DNA from: Marivita sp.
GTDB taxonomy: Bacteria; Pseudomonadota; Alphaproteobacteria; Rhodobacterales; Rhodobacteraceae
Length of the DNA stretch: 64,000 nucleotides
Direction of reading: 5' to 3'
Assembly (NCBI RefSeq): GCF_020055675.1
Contig: NZ_JAIPUS010000008.1
Span: forward strand, 1-64,000
This document shows positions 24,183 through 34,227 of this stretch, piece by piece. The position numbers and the translations under genes are program-made. The notes under the pieces are model-generated. The model ran no database searches. It saw only the letters and a program-made list of their open reading frames with translations, and was not told the DNA's origin. The first letter of the stretch is position 1. Each line of letters starts with the position of its first letter.

Positions 24183-27100
24183 ACTCGCCCGGCACCGGCG
24201 CCGGTCTGCGGAAGATCTCGCGGAACATGCCCGGCGTCAGCGCCGATAGCGGGTTCACACCGACATTCGGCTGATTAGCCGGGCCCGTCAGGGAAAAGTT
24301 GAATCCGATCAATCCTTCCCCCTTTCGGGTCAGGATGCTGCCGATGCCGTTGAGAAAAAAGATCGGCGACAGCACGCCTTGCAAATCCAGAATGCTGGCC
24401 CCGAGATCATAGGTACCATCGAGCGAAATCCCCATCGACGGGCCGGTTGCGCTCGACCGAGTCAGATAAAGCCGATCCGGCGTCAGGCGAAACCGCGCCT
24501 CGACCTCGGTAAAGAGAATCCCCGGCCCCTCAAGCTGATCGAGAAGGCCGACAATGCTGATCGCATCCAGAAGCGATGCAATGCCCGGCGCGTTGCGCAG
24601 CCGCGCATTGGTGACACTCAGCGCGCCGTCATAGCTGCCGGGGCGACCCGACACCGGGGCCAGCGCCAATGTCATGTCACCCCCCGCCACGGTTTTCAGA
24701 AGACCCGCCTCGCGGAACACTTTGCCCGCGTCGTCCGACCGGATGCGAAAGGCGGTCCCGCCGGCCTGTGGCAAGGTCTCCCCGGTGATCGGGGTCTTGC
24801 CATTGACGCTTGCGGTGAAACTGCCGGTCAGCCCGGCCCCCGATTGCAGATCGGCGCGAAATCCGGCCAGTCGGATACTGTCGGACACCTGAAGCCCGTC
24901 CAGCGCCAGTGTCAGTGGCACAGGCACTGTGCCCATGCCGCCCGCGCCGCCAGTGTTGCCCCTGCCAAAAGGCGCGTTCCGCAGATCGACCGTGCCGCCG
25001 CTGATCCGCACGGCGGGCGGCAAACCGGGTCCGCGCCCGCGCAGCGTGACCGGCGCATCGAGCCAGCCACCGGCCCGCACGCGCTCCAGGTCAATGGCGT
25101 CAAGCGATCCATCGGCGTTCAAACGCACCGCGCCGCCTGCGGTCAGCCCCGGCGCGTCAAGCGCCAGGGTGTCGATCCGTGCCGGTCGGTCCAGCGCACC
25201 AGCCACCTGGAAGGTGCCTTCACTGCCGCGTGGCAGCCGCCAGCCGATTGGGGCCAACGACACTCCGATCCCGCGCAGGGTCGAGCGCAGAGTGAACTCC
25301 GGCGGGGCACCACGGCGCAGGTCGACCCGCAAGGCGGCCGGTCCGCTGCCGCTGACCATGCCGTCGGGCAAGGCCACGCCAAAGGCGCGCGCGGCGCTGT
25401 CGGACAGGGTGACCGTCCCCTCGACCGTGCTGCCAGACGCGGGGGTGCCCGGTTCCGGGATCGGCAGGGTCCATGTGCCTTCGAACGGCACATCCGACAG
25501 CGCCGCGCGGCCCGATACGCGCAGCCGGTCATTGGTCACCGAAACGTCCAGCGCCCGCGCCGTCAGGTCGCGGTTCGGCACGATCTGGCCGCTCGCCACA
25601 TTGGTCGCGCGCCCGTCCAGACGCAATGCCATATCCGGCAGCCGCAGCCCCTTGCGCAGCGGCAAATTCAATGTGCCGCCAAAGCGCAGGCGCCCCGACA
25701 GAAGGTCCACCGGACGCCGGGCCTTTTGCATGAGGTTGATCGGATCACTGTCGAGATAGGACAGCAGCGCCTCGACCCGCCCTTCGCCGACCATCGTGAT
25801 CTGCGCATCTGCGGGCTTCTTCCGGGTGTTCGGGATAACAAGCGTCGTGCCGGCAATGTCTATCGGGCCGCCCTGCCCTGGCATGATCCGCCCCCCTGTG
25901 ACCCGCACGGCAAAACGCGCAGCGTCCAGCGTCAGTGTCCCCTTGCCCTGCTCGGCCACCGGCAGGGAACGGGCATAGCGCACCCGCGCCCCATCGAAGG
26001 CGGCATTCAGGAACACGACGGGACGAGGTTCGTCCTTCTGCGAACGCAGCGCGAACTGGCCATTGGTGATTGCCCCGCCCTCGATATTCCTGACCACCCA
26101 GTCCCGCGTGCGCGGGGCAAGAGCCGTCGGCCAGAGCCGAACCAGCGCCTCGGGCGTCAAAGCACCGAACTGACCGTCCAGGGCATAGGACCAGGCGTCC
26201 CCGGCCGTGGCCAGCTTGCCCGACATGCGCAACGGCACTTGTGGATCGTCGATCCAGACCCGTCCCAGATCCAGTTCAAACGGGTCAAGCCCGAGACGGA
26301 AATCAAGCTCGGCTCGGTCCAGCGACAGCGGCGTTTCGAACAATGTATCGGCCGCGGCCTCAAGTTCGCTGAACCGCACCTGCCCAAGCATTTGCGACGG
26401 GATGCCGCTTTCCAGATCGGTCAGCGTCGCGCGCCCGTCCGCCACGGCGCGGATCAGCTCGCTGTCCACCGAAAGCTCGGTAAAGGTGATCTGCGCGCGC
26501 GGGGGATCGTAGGTGAAATAGCTGCGCGCCGCGTCGAAGGGCACCGGCGGCGTGTCGGGGTCGGGCTGCACCACCCCGCTGCCGATCTGGAGCGCCGCAT
26601 TGAGCGGGCCCAGACTGCCGTCACCCCGCATCCGGGCGCGCAGCGATCCGGAGATCGGCGCGCGCAGCGCCCCTAACCAAGCCAGCGCAGGCCCTTGCGT
26701 CGCGATGTCCTGCGACGGCATATCGTCAAGCGACAGGCCAAACGCCACCTCGGTGCTTCCGATGGCAGAGGCGGCATCAAGCTGCAATCGCGTTGCCGTC
26801 GCACCGCCGCCAAGCAGCGCGAAATCGCCCGACAAGCGCAGCGTGTCGGTGTCCCGCTCCAGCAGCAAGCGCCCGCCATCGACCGTCCAGCCGCGTCGGG
26901 CGCGTGCATCCTCAAAGCGCAGGGTCAGCGCGTTGGCCTCCACGCTCTGCAGACGCGACAGGCGGTCATTTGACAGTATCTTGTCGATCCGGGTCACGAG
27001 GGTCGGCACATCAGGTGTCATCCCGCCCAGAGCGAACGCGTCCCCCAGCGCAAGCCCCAGCTGACCCCCCCGGTTGCGTGTCAGGGTGACGAAGGCACCG

Positions 27101-27492
27101 CTTATGCTCAGGTCGCGCAGCACCACCTTGCGGCGGATCAGGTCATAGGCCGTCAACCCGATCTCGATATCCGACAAGACTGCGACGGGCGCGCCTGCGG
27201 CAGTCTGCACATCGACATCCAGCAGGATGATCTTGGTACGCCCATCCGGTTCCAGACGCAGTTGGACATCGCCAAAAAGCACACCAAAACCGGGCAGAGT
27301 TTCGGCCAACCGTTGCTCGACCATGCCGCGCACCCAATCGGGGGCTGACAGGCTGCGCCCGATCATCGCCCAGCCCGTGACCGCCATCACAAGTGACAGC
27401 GCGACCGCGACAAACAATGCCGCCCGCCGCCGTCGCCCGCGCGTCAGCGTTTTGCCTGAAAAGCTCTCTGTCCCGGTCACTGGAAGCGACAT
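24181..27492 (-). CDS. AsmA-like / DUF3971 protein (YhdP type)
   Basis: This large 1103-residue protein has one N-terminal membrane helix after a basic stretch (RGRRRRAALFVAVALSLVMAVTGWAM), followed by a long periplasmic beta-rich region. The DUF3971 section lies in the first half, and the AsmA-like C-terminal domain near the end includes GDMTLALAPVSGRPGSYDGAL and LYLTRSSATGPSMGISLDGTYDL. Proteins of this class bridge the envelope and are implicated in lipid transport to the outer membrane. It is the first gene of a minus-strand run to queA and the MFS gene, and divergent from the peroxiredoxin gene. Confidence 0.9.
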   Translation of the reverse strand: MSLPVTGTESFSGKTLTRGRRRRAALFVAVALSLVMAVTGWAMIGRSLSAPDWVRGMVEQRLAETLPGFGVLFGDVQLRLEPDGRTKIILLDVDVQTAAGAPVAVLSDIEIGLTAYDLIRRKVVLRDLSISGAFVTLTRNRGGQLGLALGDAFALGGMTPDVPTLVTRIDKILSNDRLSRLQSVEANALTLRFEDARARRGWTVDGGRLLLERDTDTLRLSGDFALLGGGATATRLQLDAASAIGSTEVAFGLSLDDMPSQDIATQGPALAWLGALRAPISGSLRARMRGDGSLGPLNAALQIGSGVVQPDPDTPPVPFDAARSYFTYDPPRAQITFTELSVDSELIRAVADGRATLTDLESGIPSQMLGQVRFSELEAAADTLFETPLSLDRAELDFRLGLDPFELDLGRVWIDDPQVPLRMSGKLATAGDAWSYALDGQFGALTPEALVRLWPTALAPRTRDWVVRNIEGGAITNGQFALRSQKDEPRPVVFLNAAFDGARVRYARSLPVAEQGKGTLTLDAARFAVRVTGGRIMPGQGGPIDIAGTTLVIPNTRKKPADAQITMVGEGRVEALLSYLDSDPINLMQKARRPVDLLSGRLRFGGTLNLPLRKGLRLPDMALRLDGRATNVASGQIVPNRDLTARALDVSVTNDRLRVSGRAALSDVPFEGTWTLPIPEPGTPASGSTVEGTVTLSDSAARAFGVALPDGMVSGSGPAALRVDLRRGAPPEFTLRSTLRGIGVSLAPIGWRLPRGSEGTFQVAGALDRPARIDTLALDAPGLTAGGAVRLNADGSLDAIDLERVRAGGWLDAPVTLRGRGPGLPPAVRISGGTVDLRNAPFGRGNTGGAGGMGTVPVPLTLALDGLQVSDSIRLAGFRADLQSGAGLTGSFTASVNGKTPITGETLPQAGGTAFRIRSDDAGKVFREAGLLKTVAGGDMTLALAPVSGRPGSYDGALSVTNARLRNAPGIASLLDAISIVGLLDQLEGPGILFTEVEARFRLTPDRLYLTRSSATGPSMGISLDGTYDLGASILDLQGVLSPIFFLNGIGSILTRKGEGLIGFNFSLTGPANQPNVGVNPLSALTPGMFREIFRRPAPVPGE

Positions 27493-27561
27493 CCTTTCGT
27501 GTTATTGTCGCAGCGTCAGGGATAACACCCTCTGATCTGACATCACATAAAGGATAACTCC

Positions 27562-28029
27562 ATGAACGACTCGACGGAACTGGCTCCCGACTTCACTTTG
27601 CCCGTGCAGGGGGGCGATCAAGGCGAAATCACCCTGTCGGATCTGCGCGGAACACCTGTTGTGCTGTTCTTCTACCCGCGCGACGACACATCCGGCTGCA
27701 CCAAGGAAAACGAGGCTTTCACCGCGCTGGAAGGGGAATTTTCCCAGCTTGGCGTCAAGGTGTTCGGGATTTCCAAGGACAGCCTGGAAAAGCACGAGAA
27801 GTTCATGGCCAAGAAGGCGCTGACCGTGCCGTTGATTTCGGACGAGCATGGCACCGCGTCCGAGGATTTCGGCGTGTGGAAGGAAAAATCCATGTACGGA
27901 AAGACATTCATGGGGATCGAACGGTCAACCTTTCTGATCGACGCCGAAGGGCGCATCGCCAAGGCGTGGCGCAAGGTCAAGGTGCCGGGCCATGCCGAAG
28001 AGGTGCTCGACGCCGTCAAGGCGTTGTGA
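27562..28029 (+). CDS. bcp: Thioredoxin-dependent peroxiredoxin, BCP family
   Basis: This 155-residue BCP/PrxQ peroxiredoxin reduces hydroperoxides. The peroxidatic Cys sits in YPRDDTSGCTKENEAF. It is the only cysteine in the protein: the resolving Cys usually five residues later is Glu, and no other Cys is present, so it must work as a one-Cys enzyme with an external thiol. AAGGATAAC precedes the ATG. It is divergent from the AsmA-like gene, which starts 69 bases away. Confidence 0.93.
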   Translation: MNDSTELAPDFTLPVQGGDQGEITLSDLRGTPVVLFFYPRDDTSGCTKENEAFTALEGEFSQLGVKVFGISKDSLEKHEKFMAKKALTVPLISDEHGTASEDFGVWKEKSMYGKTFMGIERSTFLIDAEGRIAKAWRKVKVPGHAEEVLDAVKAL

Positions 28030-28148
28030 TGCACGGGGACGGATCGGCGCCGCCCCGATCCGTCCGTACTGCACGCCCGGGACTTGCACCCGAAAACGCA
28101 GAAAACGGGGCCTTGCACATCGCTCACGGGCAGGTCAGGAACAGGCGC

Positions 28149-28958
28149 ATGACAACCCTTTGCGACATGGCGGTGGATGTCCTGACCACTGCGGACGGGC
28201 GGGCGAAAACCGCGAAATCCCGGCGCTACGCGGCGGATTGGTTTGCTGCGCGCGAAGCAGGAACGCCGATGGCGATCGGACAGGCCAAGCCTCCACTGCG
28301 CCCGGCCCGGCCCGACGCACCACAATTGCTAAACCCGCGCGATGTGCCGAAGCGCAAACCCGGCACGCCGCAGGGGCGGATCGCGCTGCTGCACGCGGTG
28401 GCACATATCGAGCTGAACGCCGTCGATCTGCACTGGGACATCATCCCGCGGTTTGCCGATACGCCCATGCCGATCGGTTTCTACGATGACTGGGTCAAGG
28501 CCGCCGACGAGGAATCGAAGCATTTCAACCTGATGTGCGATTGCCTGGAGGAGCTGGACAGCTTTTACGGCGATCTGCCCGCCCATGCCGGCATGTGGCG
28601 GGCCGCCGAGGACACCGCCTGCGATTTCATGGGCCGTCTTGCCGTGGTGCCCATGGTGCTTGAAGCGCGCGGGCTGGATGTGACACCCGGCATGATCGAT
28701 ATCTTCCGCAAGGCAGACGCGCAGAGTGCCGTGTCGGCGCTTGAGACGATCTACGCCGAAGAGGTGAGCCATGTTGCCTATGGGTCGAAATGGTTTCACT
28801 TCCTGTGCGGCCGCCACGAGCACGACCCGAAAGACGCCTTTCACACATTGGTCAGAAAATACTTCAAAGGCGCTTTGAAGCCTCCTTTCAACGAGGAAAA
28901 ACGCGCCGATGCGGGCCTCCCTCCTGATTTTTACTGGCCCTTGACCGAAACCGGCTGA
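28149..28958 (+). CDS. DUF455 ferritin-like protein
   Basis: This 269-residue protein of the DUF455 family has a ferritin-like helical bundle. Metal-ligand-type motifs are AHIELNAVDLHWD, AADEESKHFNLMCDCLEEL and YAEEVSHVAYG (E-x2-H pairs). It starts at ATG 28149, about 120 bases after the peroxiredoxin gene, on the same strand. The family has no proven reaction; diiron chemistry is inferred from the ligands. Pairing with a peroxiredoxin hints at oxidative-stress linkage. Confidence 0.85.
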   Translation: MTTLCDMAVDVLTTADGRAKTAKSRRYAADWFAAREAGTPMAIGQAKPPLRPARPDAPQLLNPRDVPKRKPGTPQGRIALLHAVAHIELNAVDLHWDIIPRFADTPMPIGFYDDWVKAADEESKHFNLMCDCLEELDSFYGDLPAHAGMWRAAEDTACDFMGRLAVVPMVLEARGLDVTPGMIDIFRKADAQSAVSALETIYAEEVSHVAYGSKWFHFLCGRHEHDPKDAFHTLVRKYFKGALKPPFNEEKRADAGLPPDFYWPLTETG

Positions 28959-29173
28959 CGCCGCGCCGCTGATGTTCCGTTTCAAGCCTGTGCCGTAACC
29001 TGCAGACAGATCGGCGAAATTCTGCCAATTCGGCGTTCCGCCGCCCAGCCACGCGATGCACTGGTCCAAAAATGTTGCCAATTTCTTAATGGCTCGCTAG
29101 ACGCAATGGAAATACACGTCCGAAGTTGGGGCTTTGGAGACGTGATAAAGGGACGGGACAGAGGAACATCAAT

Positions 29174-30487
29174 GTGCGGACACGTCTTGCGATTAGACTG
29201 CATGGCCTATTGGAACGCTTTTTCCCGGAACGCCGCCTGTTTCTGCGGTCCGATACAGACACCCGCTTCATCCGACTGAAATCCAGCACACAGGCCATTG
29301 CCTTCGGCGGCGCATCCCTTGTCCTGGCCTGGAGCATTATCGCGACAGCCATTCTGCTGATGGACTCCATCGGGTCCGGCAATTTCCGCGAACAGGCCCG
29401 CCGCGATCTCGAAACCTACCAGATGCGGCTCAATATTCTGTCCGAAGAGCGCAACGCCCGCGCCGCCGAGGCGGTGGCCGCACAGGAGCGATTCAACACC
29501 GCGCTGGAACAGGTATCGGTCATGCAGTCCCGGCTTCTCGATTCCGAAACCCGCAGCGTCGAACTGGAATCCGGGCTCGAAGCGGTGCAGGACAAGCTGC
29601 GCGACGCGATCCGGTCGCGCGAGGCCGTCAAGACCGAGTTGGCTGCGTTGCGCAGCGATATGGAGAATGCCGGAACCGGGATCGCCTCTGGCGAAATGGT
29701 GGACACCAAGACGCTGGATTTCCTGTCCGCCGCGCTGTCGCGCACGGCAGAGGAGCGCGACCAGGTGGTGGCCGATGCGCAGGACGCGTTGATCCGCGCC
29801 GACGAGATGGCGACCGAGATCAAGCTGATGGAAGAAAAGAACGACACGATCTTCCGGCAACTCGAAGAGGCGATGACCGTGTCGGTCAAACCGCTCGACA
29901 AGATGTTCGAAGCCGCCGGCATGAACCCGGACTCGATCCTGAACCAGGTGCGCAGCGGCTATTCCGGCCAGGGCGGCCCGCTGATGCCGCTGAGCTTTTC
30001 GACACGCGGCGAAGACACCTCGGAAGAGGTGCAGCGCGCCAATCGCCTCCTGAACCAGATGGACCGGCTCAACCTGTATCGCATCGCGGCCCAGAAGGCC
30101 CCGTTTGCCATGCCCATCAAGGATTCGTTCCGCTTCACCTCCGGCTTCGGGCGTCGCTGGGGCCGCTTGCACGCGGGCACCGATTTTGCCGGGGCGCATG
30201 GGACGCCGATCTATGCCACGGCGGATGGGGTAGTCACCTTTGCCGGCTGGCAGTCAGGATATGGTAGGGTCGTCAAGATCCAGCATGAATTCGGCATCGA
30301 AACCCGCTATGCGCATAACTCGAAACTCTATGTGAAGAAGGGCCAAAGAGTCTCGCGCGGGGATCGTATCTCTGCTATGGGGAACACTGGACGTTCCACC
30401 GGCACCCACCTACACTACGAAGTCCGTGTCGGCGGCAAACCCGTCAACCCCATGATCTACATCAAGGCTGCAAACGATGTTTTCTAA
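29174..30487 (+). CDS. M23 family metallopeptidase, membrane-anchored
   Basis: This 437-residue protein (GTG start at 29174, with AGAGGA upstream) has a cytoplasmic N-terminal stretch, one membrane helix (QAIAFGGASLVLAWSIIATAILL), a long coiled coil (residues about 75-260) and a C-terminal LytM/M23 domain. Zinc-site motifs are intact: GRLHAGTDFAG and THLHYEVRVGG with the HxH. It is a predicted periplasmic murein endopeptidase. The coding end overlaps the bactofilin start by 11 bases, the paired arrangement known to control cell shape in other bacteria. Confidence 0.9.
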   Translation: MRTRLAIRLHGLLERFFPERRLFLRSDTDTRFIRLKSSTQAIAFGGASLVLAWSIIATAILLMDSIGSGNFREQARRDLETYQMRLNILSEERNARAAEAVAAQERFNTALEQVSVMQSRLLDSETRSVELESGLEAVQDKLRDAIRSREAVKTELAALRSDMENAGTGIASGEMVDTKTLDFLSAALSRTAEERDQVVADAQDALIRADEMATEIKLMEEKNDTIFRQLEEAMTVSVKPLDKMFEAAGMNPDSILNQVRSGYSGQGGPLMPLSFSTRGEDTSEEVQRANRLLNQMDRLNLYRIAAQKAPFAMPIKDSFRFTSGFGRRWGRLHAGTDFAGAHGTPIYATADGVVTFAGWQSGYGRVVKIQHEFGIETRYAHNSKLYVKKGQRVSRGDRISAMGNTGRSTGTHLHYEVRVGGKPVNPMIYIKAANDVF

Positions 30488-31028
30488 AAGCAAAATCAAC
30501 GAACCCGGCCCCAAGGCCGACGAAAGCAGTGCCCCGATCCCGGCGCCGCAAGATAGTCTGACTTCGTCGTCTTCGTCGAAATCCACGGAATTCAAGTCTT
30601 CCGCACCGAAGGCAAAACCGGCGGCCTCTGTCCTGTCGAGCGACCTGCACATCACGGGCAATCTCAAGACAACCGGCGACATCAATGTCGAAGGCACTGT
30701 CGAAGGGGATATCCGCGCGCATCTTCTGACGGTCGGCGAAAGCGCCACGATCAAGGGCGAGGTGATCGCTGATGATGTTGTGGTGAACGGCCGTGTTGTC
30801 GGCCGTGTGCGTGGCCTCAAAGTGCGCCTGACCGCGACAGCGCGGGTCGAAGGGGATATCATCCACAAGACCATCGCGATCGAGTCCGGCGCCCATTTCG
30901 AAGGTTCGGTCCAACGCCAGGACGATCCTCTGAACGGCGGCAAGGCAAAGCAAGCCGCGGAGACCGCACCATCCTCTTCGTCAGCTTCGCCGGCCGCGAC
31001 CCCGGCACCAGCCGCATCCAACGGGTAA
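30477..31028 (+). CDS. Bactofilin (polymer-forming cytoskeletal protein)
   Basis: This 183-residue bactofilin begins MFSKSKINEPG. A disordered Ser-rich N terminus runs to about residue 55, then comes the right-handed beta-helix core from SVLSSDLHITGNLKTTGDINVEGTVEGDI to AHFEGSVQRQ with regular hydrophobic-Gly repeats, then a Pro/Ala/Ser tail. Bactofilins polymerise without nucleotides and recruit wall enzymes. The start overlaps the M23 peptidase gene, implying coupled expression and a shared role. Confidence 0.93.
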   Translation: MFSKSKINEPGPKADESSAPIPAPQDSLTSSSSSKSTEFKSSAPKAKPAASVLSSDLHITGNLKTTGDINVEGTVEGDIRAHLLTVGESATIKGEVIADDVVVNGRVVGRVRGLKVRLTATARVEGDIIHKTIAIESGAHFEGSVQRQDDPLNGGKAKQAAETAPSSSSASPAATPAPAASNG

Positions 31029-31167
31029 TTGGCGTCATTCCTTCGGATCACGCCGGTCAAAAGCGGACACCGGCGGTGCACGTCGTGAACGCGCATTGAC
31101 CAAACGGCCAGGGGTCGCGTGATTGCCGACGATCACGACGCACCCTGGCCAGCGAACACGCCCTGTT

Positions 31168-31431
31168 TCAACTACGACGGCCGCGCCACCCGCCGCGCCG
31201 TCGCGGCGGGGTGCAAGATGTCAGCCCTTCCTCCAGCACCCGCGTCATCGGGTGCTGCGGATGCGGATACCGCGCCATGAGCGTCTTGATCAGGGCGGCG
31301 CTTTCGGTATCAACAGGAACCGCCAACGCCCAATCGAGGAAGATGGACCGGCATTCCTCGTAGGTGATCCCGTTTATCTTGAACGCTTCCGCGATCAGGC
31401 CCTTTGGGTCGGCGGCGTCACCTTTGCGCAT
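31168..31431 (-). CDS. Conserved hypothetical protein downstream of glnE
   Basis: This 87-residue protein begins MRKGDAADPKGLIAEAFKINGITYEECRSIFLDWALAVP. It is helical with a basic C-terminal tail. I do not recognise a named family. It starts 4 bases after the glnE stop on the same strand, and its codon use matches its neighbours, which supports a real gene. Confidence 0.65.
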   Translation of the reverse strand: MRKGDAADPKGLIAEAFKINGITYEECRSIFLDWALAVPVDTESAALIKTLMARYPHPQHPMTRVLEEGLTSCTPPRRRGGWRGRRS

Positions 31432-31434
31432 GGA

Positions 31435-34227
31435 TCACTCCTGGGGTGGCGCGGCGGGCAAGGCCGTCTCTATGATCTGCGCCGCGCGGGTGGTCTTCTG
31501 GTCCAGCACTGTGTACAGCGCGTCGATACTGTCGGTGCCGGTGATGCGGCACAGGAAAACCGACGCGGCGCTGGTGTCCCGCTCGGGTGTCAGATTGGTT
31601 TCGGAAATGAGCCGCGACCCGATCTGCAAGGCCCAGCAAAGACGGTAGGTGTCGGCCAGCGTGTCGGCGTCGTCCTGCGAGAGCCAACCACAGTGTGCGC
31701 CCTGCGCCAGCGCCTCGGACACGGACCCCAGAGGGCTGCCCGACAGAACGGCGGCAGCCTGCGCGACGAGCTCGATATCCTGTAGCCGCCCCTGCCCCAA
31801 TTTCGGGTCCCACGGATCGCCGCTCCCCTTCGCGGCGGCAATGCGCTTGCGCATGGCGGCCACATTGCTCAGCACGGTGTCGCGGTCATGCGGCGCAGTC
31901 AAAACGTCTGCCTGGACGCGGGCCACGTCACGGCGCAACGCCTCAGGTCCGGCGACGCAGCGTGCCCGGGTCAACGCCAGATGTTCCCACAGCCATGCGT
32001 CGTTGTTCTGGTAGGTTTCGAAAGACCTCAGACTGGTCGCCACAGGCCCCTGGTTCCCCGACGGACGCAGGCGCATGTCGATCTCGTAAATCCGACCCTC
32101 GGCCATCGGCGCGGTCATGGCGGTGATCATCGCCTGGGTGAGCCGTGCGTAATACGGGCGCGGAGCCAGCGGGCGGCGCCCCTCGGACATCTCGGCTCCG
32201 GCGGGATCATAGATCACGATCAGGTCCAGATCGGATTTTGCATGCAGGCGTTGCGATCCCAGACTGCCCATGCCCACCACGACCGCGCCACGGCCCGGAC
32301 AGGGGCCATGTTTGCGGGCGAATTCGTTCTGCACCTCCGGGGCAAGCGCCGCCAGCAAGGCATCGGCCAGATCGGCGTATTGGCGGCCCGCTTCCTCGGC
32401 CCCGATCAAACCGCGCAGCAGGTGCACGCCAATGCGGAAATGCCATTCCTTGCCCCAGCGACGGGCACTGTTGAGCTTGTTTTCGTAATCGCCTTCACGC
32501 GCAAGCAGGTCCGACAGCGTCTCTTGCAGCGCGTCCCGCCCCGGCCAATCGGCAAAGAAATCGCCACCGATCACCGCATCGAACACCGCAGCATTGCGCG
32601 ACAGGTAGCGGGCCAGCTCCGGCGACACACCGACAATATCGATCAAGAGGTCGATCAACTGCGGGTTGGCTTCGAACAACGCGAACACCTGCACCCCGGC
32701 AGGCAGGCCCGCCAGAAACCCGTCGAACGCCACAAGCGCATCCTGCGGCTGGGCTGTCTTGGCAAGGCGTTTCAGGATTTCCGGCTGCAGTCTCTCGAAA
32801 ATCCCGCTGCCCCGTGCGGAACGGAGCGCGGGATAGGTAGGCCAACGACCGACGATTTCGGAGTTTTCCAGCGCGTCCGGAATCTCGGCGGACCGGTTGG
32901 GGCCGGCCTCACCGCCAAAAAAGTCTTCGGTGAGCGCGTGAACCTCTTCCAGCCGGTCCCTGACCTGCCGTTGAAGGCTGACGCGGTCCGTGCCCATGAA
33001 CGCAGCGAGCCGATCAAACCCGCCATCGGAGTTTGGCAGATCATGGGTTTGCGCATCCCGAAGCATCTGGACACGGTGTTCCACCTCGCGATGCGCGCGG
33101 TAGTGATCGGTAAGCGTCCCCGCCACGTCCTGCGGCACCCAGCCTTTGTCCGCCAGAACCGCCAGGCCCGGCACCGTGCCGCGCAGCCGCAGATCCGGGT
33201 CGCGGCCGCCGGCGATGATCTGGCGGGTCTGGGTGAAGAACTCGATCTCGCGGATACCGCCGCGCCCCAACTTCATGTTGTGCCCCGGCAGGGTGATCGG
33301 ACCGGCCAACCCCTTGTGATCGCGGATTTTGCGCACCATGTCATGCGCGTCCTCGATCGCCGCGAAATCCAGATGTTTGCGCCAGACGAAGGGCGTGAGT
33401 GTCTTGAGGAACCCGGCCCCCGCCTCGATGTCACCGGCGCAGGCGCGCGCTTTTATATAGGCCGCGCGTTCCCATGTGCGTCCAAGGCTTTCATAGTATC
33501 GCTCCGCCGCCTCCATCGCGAGGCAGACCGGTGTGACCGCCGGATCGGGACGCAGCCGCAGATCGGTGCGGAACACATAGCCTTCGCCGGTGATGTCACT
33601 TAGCATGGCGCACATCTTGCGGGTCGCACGCACGAGGCTCGACCGCGCCTCGTGGTAATCCTCCGGATCGAACCGGGTCTCGTCGAAGAGGCAGATCAGG
33701 TCAACATCCGAGCTGTAGTTGAGCTCACCTGCGCCCATCTTGCCCATGGCGAGCGCCACCATGCCGCCGGCCTGCTCAGCATCGGCCTCGGTCTGTCCGG
33801 GCAGTTTGCCGCGCTTGATCTCGTGGCTGATCGTGGCGCGCAAGGCAAGATGCACGGAAAGGTCGGCAAACTCCGTCAGCGCCTCCGTCACGGTCTCCAA
33901 CGACCACACTGCAGAAAGGTCAGCCAGCCCGGTGAGCAGCGCCACACGGCGCTTGGCCTGCCGCAGGCGCGACGGCAGCACGTCCGGCGCGGTGTCGCGG
34001 AGTTGCGCATGTTCGCGCTGCAACGCGGTCTCTGGATCATCCAGCGCGCTCTCCAGCCATGCGCTTTCCTTTTCCACCAACGTCTTGAGATAAGGGCTGC
34101 ACCCGCCCGCGCCCTCGATCAGTTGGGCCACGTCGCCCGCCGCCCAAGGCGCGGCTGATACGGCGTCGGCCCCTTGTTCGGGCTCGTAGGGACTGGGCAA
34201 GCGAGTGATGCGGCTGGCAAAGTTCAT
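31435..34227 (-). CDS. glnE: Bifunctional glutamine synthetase adenylyltransferase/deadenylase
   Basis: This 930-residue enzyme adenylylates and deadenylylates glutamine synthetase in response to PII. Both nucleotidyltransferase domains are visible: the N-terminal deadenylylase with GAGELNYSSDVDLICLFDE, and the C-terminal adenylylase with GMGSLGSQRLHAKSDLDLIVIYD. Each has the G-[SY]-D-x-D pattern. The start at 34227 (MNFASRITRLPSPYEPEQ) is preferred to an earlier in-frame Met. It is transcribed with the small gene downstream. Confidence 0.95.
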   Translation of the reverse strand: MNFASRITRLPSPYEPEQGADAVSAAPWAAGDVAQLIEGAGGCSPYLKTLVEKESAWLESALDDPETALQREHAQLRDTAPDVLPSRLRQAKRRVALLTGLADLSAVWSLETVTEALTEFADLSVHLALRATISHEIKRGKLPGQTEADAEQAGGMVALAMGKMGAGELNYSSDVDLICLFDETRFDPEDYHEARSSLVRATRKMCAMLSDITGEGYVFRTDLRLRPDPAVTPVCLAMEAAERYYESLGRTWERAAYIKARACAGDIEAGAGFLKTLTPFVWRKHLDFAAIEDAHDMVRKIRDHKGLAGPITLPGHNMKLGRGGIREIEFFTQTRQIIAGGRDPDLRLRGTVPGLAVLADKGWVPQDVAGTLTDHYRAHREVEHRVQMLRDAQTHDLPNSDGGFDRLAAFMGTDRVSLQRQVRDRLEEVHALTEDFFGGEAGPNRSAEIPDALENSEIVGRWPTYPALRSARGSGIFERLQPEILKRLAKTAQPQDALVAFDGFLAGLPAGVQVFALFEANPQLIDLLIDIVGVSPELARYLSRNAAVFDAVIGGDFFADWPGRDALQETLSDLLAREGDYENKLNSARRWGKEWHFRIGVHLLRGLIGAEEAGRQYADLADALLAALAPEVQNEFARKHGPCPGRGAVVVGMGSLGSQRLHAKSDLDLIVIYDPAGAEMSEGRRPLAPRPYYARLTQAMITAMTAPMAEGRIYEIDMRLRPSGNQGPVATSLRSFETYQNNDAWLWEHLALTRARCVAGPEALRRDVARVQADVLTAPHDRDTVLSNVAAMRKRIAAAKGSGDPWDPKLGQGRLQDIELVAQAAAVLSGSPLGSVSEALAQGAHCGWLSQDDADTLADTYRLCWALQIGSRLISETNLTPERDTSAASVFLCRITGTDSIDALYTVLDQKTTRAAQIIETALPAAPPQE

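Noticed and set aside
24379-26676. Long plus-strand frame opposite the AsmA-like gene
   Set aside because: Antisense shadow in GC-rich DNA; Arg/Gln/Pro-rich with no family likeness.
28329-29081. Minus-strand frame beginning MATFLDQCIAWLGGG opposite DUF455
   Set aside because: Its first 40 residues look plausible, but it runs through the whole DUF455 gene antisense and has no family match.
31888-33603. Plus-strand frame opposite glnE
   Set aside because: Antisense shadow; glnE motifs are intact on the other strand.
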